From NCBI RefSeq assembly GCF_030505195.1, contig NZ_CP129672.1, positions 4,932,501-4,996,500 of the forward strand: a stretch of 64,000 nt of DNA. Direction: 5' to 3'. The stretch comes from Comamonas testosteroni (lineage in GTDB: Bacteria; Pseudomonadota; Gammaproteobacteria; Burkholderiales; Burkholderiaceae_C). Position numbers and translations under genes: made by a program. Below are positions 1-6,772 of the stretch, piece by piece (the stretch's first letter is position 1; each line of letters opens with the position of its first letter). The notes below the pieces were generated by a model. The model was not told the origin of the DNA. It did no database searches and saw only the letters and a list, made by a program, of their open reading frames with translations.

Positions 1-862
1 CCACCTGGTAGAACTCCTGCAGGATGGTCTTGTGGAATCGCTCGCAGATGCCATTGGTCTGCGGGTGACGCACCTTCGTCTTGGTGTGTTCAATGTCATT
101 GACGGCTAGGTACAGCTGGTAGTCGTGCGTTTCGGCCTTACCGCAATACTCCGTGCCCCTGTCGGTCAAGATTCGCAACAGCCCCATGCCTTGCTCGGCC
201 AGGAACGGCAGCACCCGGTCATTGAGCAGATCAGCACCCGTGATCGGTGTTTTTGTGGTGTAGAGCTTGGCAGCGGCCCATTTGGAATAGGTGTCCACAA
301 AGGTCTGCTGGTAGATGCGCCCGACTCCCTTGATCGAGCCCACATAGAAGGTGTCCTGGCTACCCAGATAACCGGGATGGGCGGTTTCGATTTCTCCGCA
401 GGCCAGCTCATCTTCACGCTTTTTCTCCAAGGCTGTCACCTGGGCTTCGGTGAGCACAGCGCCAGTTTTGGCGACCTCGGCCTCCAGGTTTGACAGACGC
501 TGTTTGAAGCTGGCCAGTTGATGGCGCATCCAGATGGAGCGCACACCGGATGGCGACACAAAGATGCCCCGCTGGCGTAATTCATTGCTGGCACGCAACT
601 GTCCATGCGCTGGCTGCTCAAGGGCATAGGCGAGGACAACCGCTTCAATGGCTTCATCAACCCGGTTCTTGGGATTGGGCTTTCGCCGAGAGGTCTGGAT
701 CAGGGCTTCAACGCCACCTTCTTCGTGGGCATGCTGATAGCGATAAAAGGTGTCACGGGACACGCCCATGACTTTGCATGCCTTGGAGATGTTGCCCAGC
801 TCACTGGCCAGATTGAGTAGGCCGACCTTGTGCCGAATGATGGTTTGGTTGAAACTGTTCAT
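1..862 (-). CDS. IS481-family transposase, C-terminus beyond the window
   Basis: This reading frame is open from an ATG at 862 to the window edge (about 287 codons). It begins MNSFNQTIIRHKVGLLNLA, followed by a helix-turn-helix (GNISKACKVMGVSRDTFYRY) typical of IS481 proteins. The rve-type integrase core follows. The catalytic triad is visible as Asp in VDTYSKWA, Asp in LTDRGTEYCG and Glu in NGICERFHKT. Family members are about 340-350 residues, so only the C-terminal tail is missing. No frameshift or stop is seen in the visible part. It catalyses cut-and-paste or copy-type transposition of its own element by DDE chemistry. Confidence 0.88.
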   Translation of the reverse strand, partial: MNSFNQTIIRHKVGLLNLASELGNISKACKVMGVSRDTFYRYQHAHEEGGVEALIQTSRRKPNPKNRVDEAIEAVVLAYALEQPAHGQLRASNELRQRGIFVSPSGVRSIWMRHQLASFKQRLSNLEAEVAKTGAVLTEAQVTALEKKREDELACGEIETAHPGYLGSQDTFYVGSIKGVGRIYQQTFVDTYSKWAAAKLYTTKTPITGADLLNDRVLPFLAEQGMGLLRILTDRGTEYCGKAETHDYQLYLAVNDIEHTKTKVRHPQTNGICERFHKTILQEFYQV

Positions 863-979
863 GAGGTTTCTCCGTTGGGCGCTCGCGCGCCCGGATTGAT
901 AAAGATTCGTACCCTTATCAAAACGGGAAACCTCACCTATTGGCAAGGCCCACTGTCAGATCAAGTCTGAACTTCTACA
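1..979 (-). mobile_element. IS481-family insertion sequence, truncated by window edge
   Basis: The element carries a transposase on the minus strand. Its right end, read on the minus strand, starts TGTAGAAGTTCAGACTTGAT at 979, a TG-starting terminus typical of IS481 elements. Beyond 979 the sequence changes to the leader and start codon of a different (IS1182-like) transposase, so this element appears to have inserted into that one. The left end lies outside the window, so neither the partner inverted repeat nor the target duplication can be checked. Family is assigned from the transposase; the exact boundary is inferred. Confidence 0.8.
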
Positions 980-1061
980 CTTCATGGGTCACCTCGCTAA
1001 AACCGGGTGTTTTGATTTTAATTTTTGAAGATTGTCGAGCCAAGCGTTTTTACACAGCCTC
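980..1061 (-). mobile_element. 5' end of an IS1182/IS5-like element (copy 1), interrupted by IS481
   Basis: Read on the minus strand from 1061, the sequence starts GAGGCTGTGTAAAAACGCTT, nearly identical to the end of the copy at 4006 (GAGGCTGTGTGAAAACGCTT). An A/T-rich leader, a GAGGTGA ribosome-binding site and an ATG at 985 follow; after one further codon the sequence becomes the IS481 end at 979. The remainder of the element is therefore displaced beyond the IS481 insertion and outside the window. The orientation is the same as copy 2. Confidence 0.7.
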
Positions 1062-1114
1062 GGCCAGAAGCAGGCAATGATGGAAAGGATCAGCAGCCAC
1101 AGGGCAGACTCCAT
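1062..1114 (-). pseudogene. N-terminal stub of a small membrane protein cut by an IS end
   Basis: An ATG at 1114 lies just downstream of the ArsR-rhodanese gene on the same strand. It opens a hydrophobic frame (MESALWLLILSIIACFW) that runs straight into the IS1182-like end at 1061. The hydrophobicity suggests the first membrane helix of a protein whose remainder was removed or separated by the insertion. Only about 17 native codons remain, so identity cannot be given. It may instead be a fortuitous short frame. Confidence 0.35.
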
Positions 1115-1137
1115 TTGGCCACCAAGGCACAACATTC

Positions 1138-1824
1138 CTAGTGTCTTATCGTCTCCACACGCATCCCCGCAGCCCACCACCCAGGAAAGCCGTCGTACAC
1201 CCGATCCGCCTGGAATCCTTGAGCACGCAGCCAGGCAACTGCCTCTATCGAGAGCACGCAATAGCGGCCGCCACAATAGGCAAGGATTTCCTGGTTGCGC
1301 GGCAATTGGGCTAGGTGTTGATCGAGCTCCTCGGTCGGAATATTGATCGCACCTGGGATGTGTCCACTCTCATAGTCTTGGTGAGACCGGACATCCAGAA
1401 GTAGTGCCCCGTTCTCCAATTTCTCGAGCAATTCCTCGATGGAGACTCCCTCCAGTTGTTCCGGACGCTGGATGCTGTCCGAAATGATGCGCTGCATGTC
1501 AGCCTGCTGGTGACAAACATAGTCGTGTAGGGACGCAAGCAGGTTGGCGACAGGACCGCTGCCAATGCGATACAGCACCTGCTTTCCATCTCGCCGCGAC
1601 TGAACCAATCCCACCTGTCGCAATTGCTTCAGGTGCTGGGATGCATTAGTGACGGAAAGGCCGGTGTCTTCAGCCAGCTGTTCCACGGAACTCTCGCGCT
1701 TAAAGATCGCCTCCAGCAAGGCCAACCGATGGGCATGCCCAAGTGTCTTGGCGACGTTGGCCAGGTCATCCAGTGATTCAAAGGGAGGCGGAGTCGCGCT
1801 CATTGTGGTCTTCATTGACGCCAA
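1138..1824 (-). CDS. ArsR-type regulator fused to a rhodanese domain
   Basis: The protein is 228 residues. Residues about 15-95 form a winged helix of the ArsR/SmtB type, with recognition helix in LSVTNASQHLKQLRQVGLV and wing RRDGKQVLYRIG. Residues about 125-228 form a rhodanese domain with DVRSHQDYESGHIPGAINIP and the active-site loop AYCGGRYCVLS. The fusion is a known architecture, thought to couple DNA binding to sulfur or redox chemistry at the loop cysteines. The classical ArsR metal motif ELCVCDL is not seen. It is divergent from an MFS gene with a 51-bp gap, so control of that exporter and of itself is likely. The inducer is unknown. Confidence 0.85.
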   Translation of the reverse strand: MASMKTTMSATPPPFESLDDLANVAKTLGHAHRLALLEAIFKRESSVEQLAEDTGLSVTNASQHLKQLRQVGLVQSRRDGKQVLYRIGSGPVANLLASLHDYVCHQQADMQRIISDSIQRPEQLEGVSIEELLEKLENGALLLDVRSHQDYESGHIPGAINIPTEELDQHLAQLPRNQEILAYCGGRYCVLSIEAVAWLRAQGFQADRVYDGFPGWWAAGMRVETIRH

Positions 1825-1875
1825 GATACCACCCTAATATCATTTCAACAATTAATGGAATAATGTTTTTAAAGG
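1825..1875. promoter_or_regulatory. Divergent A/T-rich promoter region
   Basis: This 51-bp gap between the ArsR-rhodanese gene and the MFS gene is markedly A/T-rich against its surroundings (ATTTCAACAATTAATGGAAT and TAATGTTTTTAAAGG). The AAAGGATG just before 1876 serves as ribosome-binding site for the MFS gene. It is the only place where promoters of both genes and the regulator's operator can lie. I do not see a perfect dyad. Confidence 0.5.
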
Positions 1876-3300
1876 ATGAAGATGGACTCAACATCAGGGA
1901 AAGACGCGTCATGGGGTGAGTTGTTTCAGGGACGCAATGGGCTTCGTTCCATTGCTCTGGCGGGTGGGGTTGCATTGCATGCAATCAATATCTACGTGGT
2001 CACGACCATCCTGCCCACCATCATTCAAGAAATTGGCGGGCTGGAGTATTACGCCTGGAACACGACCTTGTTCGTCGTGGCATCCATTGTCGGATCGGCC
2101 GTCTCTGCCAAGTTCATCGATGCGATGGGGCCACGCATGGCCTATCTATCGGCGCTTGCCATTTTTTCGCTGGGCGCAGCATGCTGCGCATTGGCCCTGT
2201 CGATGCCTGTCCTGCTGCTTGGGCGAGCGGTGCAGGGGCTGGGAGGCGGCGTGTTGTTCGCACTTAGCTATGCCCTGATCCGCGTGGTTTTTAAGGTGCA
2301 TTTGTGGCCGAGAGCCATGGCCCTGGTTTCGGGCATGTGGGGTGTGGCAACCCTGTGCGGCCCAGCCGTCGGCGGTGTCTTCGCGCAAAGCGGCCAATGG
2401 CGGTTGGCGTTCTGGGTACTGCTGCCAATTGTGCTGTTGCTGGCGGCAATCGTGGCAAGCCAGGTTCAACGCTGCGCGTCGGCGGCCGGAGCCTCCGGTC
2501 CTCTGCCTTGGCTGTCGATCACCTTGCTGGTCCTGTCGGTGCTGGCAATCTCTACCGCCAGTCTGAGTGAGAGCCTTGCCTGGCATATGGCCGGTATTGC
2601 AGCAGGCGTGGTCTTGGTCTTTGTCATTGCAAAAAGGGACAGGCAGGGCAGCGTGAAGCTGCTGCCGTCGGGAGCCTGGTCGCTGTCAGCTCCACTTGGA
2701 GTGGTCTACGCCATGATGGTTTTGCTTGTCATCGGGTTGACGACCGAGATTTTCGTGCCGTATTTCTTGCAGGTTATCCATCAGATGACGCCTTTGGCGG
2801 CAGGTTACATGACCGCCATGATGGCGGGAGGATGGACGCTAGCTTCGCTGTACAGCGCAGGACGCGGGGAGCGACATACTGCCTATTGCCTCATACGGCT
2901 TGGCCCCCCCATCGTGCTGGTCGCATTGTTGAGCCTGGCTTTTATGCTCCCCAGCGTGACATGGGGGAGCACCCTGGTTGGCAAGGTGACATATGGCGTG
3001 GCCCTCGCCGCCGTGGGGTTCGGTATCGGCCTGAGCTGGCCTCACTTGCTGACACGTGTGTTTTCCGTGGCAGCTCCAGGAGAGGAGACGCTCGCGTCTT
3101 CCTCCATCACCACGGTTCAACTGTATGCCACGGCCCTGGCTGCTGCCATCGCTGGTGTGGTGGCCAATCTGGCTGGATTGACCGAACCTGGTGGCGTCGA
3201 CGGTGCGCGATCGGCAGCGCTGGCTTTGTTCGCATCGTTTGCAGTTGCTCCAGCTCTCGCCGTTGCTCTGTCCGGCCGAATGGAGCGAGGTCCTGAGTGA
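1876..3300 (+). CDS. MFS transporter (DHA2-like drug:proton antiporter)
   Basis: The product is 474 residues with about 14 hydrophobic segments. The first follows a short polar N-terminus (ALAGGVALHAINIYVVTTIL). The loop RAVQGLGGGVLFALSYALI matches the conserved motif C-like region of DHA-type MFS proteins, and the loop after helix 2 reads KFIDAMGPRMAYL, a motif A equivalent. It most likely exports a small toxic compound across the inner membrane using the proton gradient. The ATG at 1876 has AAAGGATG upstream. Its divergent ArsR-rhodanese neighbour probably regulates it. Both sit between two IS1182-like copies, suggesting transfer as a unit. The substrate cannot be read from sequence. Confidence 0.82.
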   Translation: MKMDSTSGKDASWGELFQGRNGLRSIALAGGVALHAINIYVVTTILPTIIQEIGGLEYYAWNTTLFVVASIVGSAVSAKFIDAMGPRMAYLSALAIFSLGAACCALALSMPVLLLGRAVQGLGGGVLFALSYALIRVVFKVHLWPRAMALVSGMWGVATLCGPAVGGVFAQSGQWRLAFWVLLPIVLLLAAIVASQVQRCASAAGASGPLPWLSITLLVLSVLAISTASLSESLAWHMAGIAAGVVLVFVIAKRDRQGSVKLLPSGAWSLSAPLGVVYAMMVLLVIGLTTEIFVPYFLQVIHQMTPLAAGYMTAMMAGGWTLASLYSAGRGERHTAYCLIRLGPPIVLVALLSLAFMLPSVTWGSTLVGKVTYGVALAAVGFGIGLSWPHLLTRVFSVAAPGEETLASSSITTVQLYATALAAAIAGVVANLAGLTEPGGVDGARSAALALFASFAVAPALAVALSGRMERGPE

Positions 3301-3338
3301 CTGCCTTGTGGCGCATATTCATGAGGCTGCTATGGGTC

Positions 3339-4006
3339 GAGGCTGTGTGGAAACTCAAAAACTTCATCAGCATCTCAGCCAACGAATCGATAGATTTCCC
3401 GCCTTTCCTGGTGTCGAAGATTTTTCCAGCTAAGAACAATCTGCCCCCTTCCAATCGGGCATTCAAGGTCTTTTTTACGCTAATTTCACCGCGTAAAAAG
3501 GGCTCATCCGCCCACCAGACGCATCGCGGCCATTGCTCTCTCAAACCCAATAATGCAAAGCACTCGCTTGAGGTTGTAGGCCAGTACATTCAAGCTCATC
3601 TCGGCGCTGACATTGGGCAACCGCTTGGGCTTGGTCAAGAAGTGCGTGTACCCCATCCAGTGCTTGAGCGTGCCAAACACATGCTCCACTGTTCGCCTTC
3701 TCACCATCATTGCGTCTGGCATTTGATCTAAACGCTGCTGCGCACGTTCCACAACACCTTCATGCTCCTAGCGGCTAATGCGTCGGTAATCGCTGGGCGT
3801 GCACTTGGATTTGATCGCGCATTGCGTACAGGCGGTGCTCCAGTAGCGTCGCATTTGCAAACCACCTTCCTCGCGGGTAAAGCGGTAGATGGCACGCTGC
3901 CCTGCAGGCATTGGTAGTCGTCATCTTTCTGGATGTAGATGAAGTCTGAACGATCGAAGCGCCCTTGGAAGCGAGATTGGCCAGCCAAGCGTTTTCACAC
4001 AGCCTC
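3339..4006 (-). mobile_element. Internally deleted IS1182/IS5-like element (copy 2) with target duplication
   Basis: The left end reads GAGGCTGTGTGGAAACTC from 3339 and the right end, on the minus strand from 4006, reads GAGGCTGTGTGAAAACGC, so the ends form inverted repeats. Both flanks carry GGTC (3335-3338 and 4007-4010), a perfect 4-bp direct repeat consistent with target duplication. The element is only 668 bp where intact relatives are about 1.5 kb. The 5' leader is joined directly to the C-terminal half of the transposase gene, which is itself broken. It cannot move without help from another copy. Confidence 0.75.
3504..3985 (-). pseudogene. Remnant of IS1182/IS5-like transposase
   Basis: The C-terminal third is clear in one frame: an HVFGTLKHWMGYTHFL segment containing the catalytic-Glu region, then a MSLNVLAYNLKRVLCIIGF tail typical of DDE_Tnp_1 / IS1182 transposases. 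Upstream, the matching segment GRFDRSDFIYIQKDDDYQC lies in another frame, so a one-base frameshift occurs near 3905. An in-frame TAG (around 3770) stands where a Trp codon would be expected. The N-terminal domain and first catalytic Asp are absent. This is a non-functional relic. Confidence 0.8.
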
Positions 4007-4012
4007 GGTCGT

Positions 4013-4480
4013 TTACTGACTTAGGTTTTGTCGAAGCTCGCGTGAGGCTTTGCGCCAATCCCATGGTGCGATCGGTTGCGAATCGCGCCAAAGACCCACT
4101 TTGCGCGCCGCAGCTTCTTGCTCAGCAAACTCGTATTGGCCGCGCTCCTGCGGTGACTGTTCGCGGGCATAGGCGCGATACCACCAGGCCATGCCTTGCG
4201 TGATCATGGCCAAGCCTGCATCGAGTGTGCGCGGGCCGGGCGGCGCTGATGCGGGGGCAACCCAGACAGAGCACACCTGTCGCTTGTACCGATCTGTCTT
4301 GGTGCAGCGCAGCTCGGCCTCTTTCTGAAATGTCAACTTGGCCAGTGCTTGCCGGGCGCGCTCCCCGAATGGTTGCTTGCGCTCAGGGGCGTCGATGCCC
4401 TGCAGCCTCACCTTGACCTGTTCGTATTGCCCTGGCTCGCCACATGGGGCGGTCAGGGTGTCGCCGTCTGAGATGCCCAC
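4013..4480 (-). CDS. Thermonuclease-like (SNase fold) protein, N-terminus uncertain
   Basis: The visible product is 155 residues with an SNase (staphylococcal nuclease) domain: ISDGDTLTAPC, VKVRLQGIDAPERKQPFGE with the characteristic RLxGIDAPE arginine and acidic residues, and a second basic stretch DRYKRQVCSVWV. The C-terminal AARKVGLW(R) is also typical. Family members are usually secreted with an N-terminal signal peptide. Here the first possible start is a GTG at 4480 immediately before the domain; the frame stays open further upstream without an ATG. The signal peptide is therefore missing or damaged. The stop codon lies three bases from the IS duplication at 4007-4010. Confidence 0.72.
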   Translation of the reverse strand: MGISDGDTLTAPCGEPGQYEQVKVRLQGIDAPERKQPFGERARQALAKLTFQKEAELRCTKTDRYKRQVCSVWVAPASAPPGPRTLDAGLAMITQGMAWWYRAYAREQSPQERGQYEFAEQEAAARKVGLWRDSQPIAPWDWRKASRELRQNLSQ

Positions 4481-4533
4481 GACAGGGCAGAGGAGGGGGC
4501 TGCAAGCATCGCTACACTTTAGATGCAGGCAAA

Positions 4534-4572
4534 AAAATGGGTAGAAACCGTTTCAGGTTTTCTACCCATTTT
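4534..4572 (-). terminator. Strong hairpin terminator downstream of tRNA-Thr
   Basis: AAAATGGGTAGAAACC pairs with GGTTTTCTACCCATTTT across a short loop (one bulged base). On the minus strand the hairpin is followed by seven T residues. It lies 31 bp beyond the 3' end of tRNA-Thr and ends the fbp/tRNA transcript. The plus-strand side is also T-rich, so it may act both ways. Confidence 0.85.
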
Positions 4573-4603
4573 ACGTGGGGAATGGCTTATTTACTAGCAA
4601 TTC

Positions 4604-4679
4604 TGGTGCCGGAGAGATGAATCGAACACCCGACCTTCTCATTACGAATGAGCTGCTCTACCGACTGAGCTACACCGGC
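4604..4679 (-). tRNA. tRNA-Thr (anticodon CGT)
   Basis: On the minus strand the sequence starts GCCGGTGTAGCTCAGTCGGT and ends CTCCGGCACCA, with the CCA encoded. The D-arm is GCTC..GAGC, the anticodon loop is TTCGTAA giving anticodon CGT (Thr, ACG codons), and the T-arm is GGGTG TTCGATT CATCT. The T-arm and acceptor stem each tolerate a mismatch. The gene begins 13 bp after the fbp stop codon, so it may be released from the fbp transcript. Confidence 0.93.
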
Positions 4680-4692
4680 GATAAGTTATAGA

Positions 4693-5715
4693 TTATAGCG
4701 CTTTTTCATCGGCCTCGAGGTGGTAGCTGGTCACGCGTTCCACTTCGTTCTTGGAGCCGAGGACGACGCTCACGCGCTCGTGCAATTGCGTTGGCTGGAT
4801 GTCCAGGATGCGCTGACGGCCGTTGGTGGCCATGCCGCCGGCTTGCTCGACAAGCCAGCTCATGGGATTGGCTTCGTACATCAGGCGCAGCTTGCCGGCC
4901 TTTTGTGGCTCGCGCTTGTCCCAGGGGTACATGAAGATGCCGCCGCGGCACAGAATGCGGTGGACGTCGGCCACCATGGCCGCGACCCAGCGCATGTTGA
5001 AATTCTTGCCGCGCGGGCCGTCTGCACCAGCCAGACATTCGTCCACGTAGCGCTTCACAGGGGCATCCCAGTGGCGCATATTGGACATGTTGATGGCGAA
5101 TTCCTTGGTGTCTTCGGGGATCTTGACGTTTTCCTCGATGAGCACGAACGAGCCTTGCTCGCGGTCCAGCGTGAACATGGAGACGCCGTCGCCCACGGTC
5201 AGCACCAGGGTGGTCTGGGGGCCGTAGATGCAGTAGCCGGCAGCCACTTGCTGGGTGCCGGGCTGCATGAAGTCGCTGTCGTGAACGCCAGGGTGGCCTT
5301 CAGGCTTCTTGAGCACGCTGAAGATGGTGCCGATGGACATGTTGATGTCGATGTTGGACGAGCCGTCCAGGGGGTCGAACATCAGCAGGTACTCGCCCTG
5401 GGGATAGCGGTTGGGCACCACATAGATGCCTTCCATTTCCTCCGATGCCATGGCCGCCAGGTGGCCGCCCCATTCATTGGCTTCGATCAGGGTTTCGTTG
5501 GCGATGATGTCCAGCTTTTTCTGCACTTCACCCTGCACGTTTTCGCTGCCGGCTGTGCCCATGACGTCGCCGAGCTCACCTTTGTTCACGGCAAAGCTGA
5601 TGCGCTTGCAGGCGCGGGCCACCACTTCCAGCAGCAGGCGCAGCTGGCCGGGGATGAGCCCGTCCACACGTTGCTGCTCGACCAGATAGCGGGTCAGGCT
5701 GATGTTTTTCTTCAT
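4693..5715 (-). CDS. fbp: Fructose-1,6-bisphosphatase, class I
   Basis: The product is 340 residues, the usual class I length. It hydrolyses fructose 1,6-bisphosphate to fructose 6-phosphate in gluconeogenesis, using divalent metal in the cytoplasm. Diagnostic segments include the metal-binding [11 protein letters not shown] (around residue 115), the GTIFSVLKK loop and the sugar-binding region with [20 protein letters not shown]. The ATG at 5715 is preceded by a GGAG-type site. It is the last protein gene of a minus-strand cluster prfB-pepN-TPR-fbp and is followed after 13 bp by tRNA-Thr. Confidence 0.96.
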   Translation of the reverse strand: MKKNISLTRYLVEQQRVDGLIPGQLRLLLEVVARACKRISFAVNKGELGDVMGTAGSENVQGEVQKKLDIIANETLIEANEWGGHLAAMASEEMEGIYVVPNRYPQGEYLLMFDPLDGSSNIDINMSIGTIFSVLKKPEGHPGVHDSDFMQPGTQQVAAGYCIYGPQTTLVLTVGDGVSMFTLDREQGSFVLIEENVKIPEDTKEFAINMSNMRHWDAPVKRYVDECLAGADGPRGKNFNMRWVAAMVADVHRILCRGGIFMYPWDKREPQKAGKLRLMYEANPMSWLVEQAGGMATNGRQRILDIQPTQLHERVSVVLGSKNEVERVTSYHLEADEKAL

Positions 5716-5776
5716 GTTTCAACTCCTTGAAATTCGATGCAAATCTGAAATGGACAGAGAGCAGGGGTGGGCACGA

Positions 5777-6772
5777 TCACTTGCCGGGACGCCCTGCATT
5801 GCGCTGTTCCAGTTCCGTCAGCAGCTCCCTGGCACGGGTTTGCTGCTGGCTGTCTTTCTGGTTCAGCGCGTATTGTTCATAGCGGGCCAGCCATTGGCGG
5901 GCCTGCGGTTCCTGCTTTTGCTCATGGGCAAGGACCATGAGCTGGAAATAGCTGTCGTAGACGGTGGCATGGTCTTGCGCCGCCTGCGCAATCTGCAGAC
6001 GCTCCTGAAGATAGGCGCCAGCCTGCTTCAGGTCGCCCAGCTCATAGCAATTTTGCGCAATATTGGTGAGCACACCGCGTATTTGCTGCAGCTTGCCCAA
6101 GGCTTTGAGGCGCTCACGCGCGACAGGAAGCAGTCGCTCGTTGACTTGTCTGGCCTCGCGAAATCGCCCCAGCTCATGCAGCAGATAGCCTTCGTCCTCA
6201 TAGACGCCGAGAATCTGCATCTGGCTCGGAAAATCCAGAGCCCGTGCAGGCTTCACGCTCTCGTCCCAGCGCATTTCGGCGGGTAGCAAGGCAATCTGCG
6301 GCAGCGCATATCGAGCCTGAAAGGCTTTGACCCGCTTGAGTGCCGCTTCATGCTGCCCGGCCTCCGCCAGCCAGCGGATGCTTGAGTAGCGCAGGAAAAA
6401 ATGAGCGTATGACAGCTCCGGGTCCTGAGTGCCGGACAAAGCCGCCAGTGCCGTCTGCGCTGCTTCGGCTGCCTCTTTGGGCATGCTGCGGCGGGCGTAG
6501 ACGCTGGCCTGTGTGTAGTAGAGCCGGAAGATATCGCGTGCAGCGAACCCCGGCTTTTTCAACATCGGCTCCAGCGCCTGCAGATCGGCACTCATGGCTC
6601 GCCCGCTGAAGCTGCCGCCTTCGCTGAAGACAGTGGCATAGAGGGGCGCAAAACGGGCTTCGAATCCCGCATCGGGCTTTGCAGCCTGAGTGCTCAGCGA
6701 CATGCTCGCCGCAGCGACGGCAAGGGCCTTCACGCCCCGAGTCGCGTGTCGGGCAAGCATGTGCAGCTCCAT
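5777..6772 (-). CDS. Putative periplasmic TPR-repeat protein
   Basis: The product is 331 residues. The ATG at 6772 overlaps the pepN stop codon by one base (TGATG), implying translational coupling. An N-terminal signal peptide is suggested by a basic start and a hydrophobic stretch ending in STQAAKP. The rest is alpha-helical with degenerate tetratricopeptide-like helices, for example LLHELGRFREARQVNERLL and NCYELGDLKQAGAYLQERL. There is no catalytic motif. It probably acts as a protein-binding scaffold in the envelope. Similarity-based function cannot be given; the TPR assignment rests on helix-pair spacing. Confidence 0.65.
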   Translation of the reverse strand: MELHMLARHATRGVKALAVAAASMSLSTQAAKPDAGFEARFAPLYATVFSEGGSFSGRAMSADLQALEPMLKKPGFAARDIFRLYYTQASVYARRSMPKEAAEAAQTALAALSGTQDPELSYAHFFLRYSSIRWLAEAGQHEAALKRVKAFQARYALPQIALLPAEMRWDESVKPARALDFPSQMQILGVYEDEGYLLHELGRFREARQVNERLLPVARERLKALGKLQQIRGVLTNIAQNCYELGDLKQAGAYLQERLQIAQAAQDHATVYDSYFQLMVLAHEQKQEPQARQWLARYEQYALNQKDSQQQTRARELLTELEQRNAGRPGK

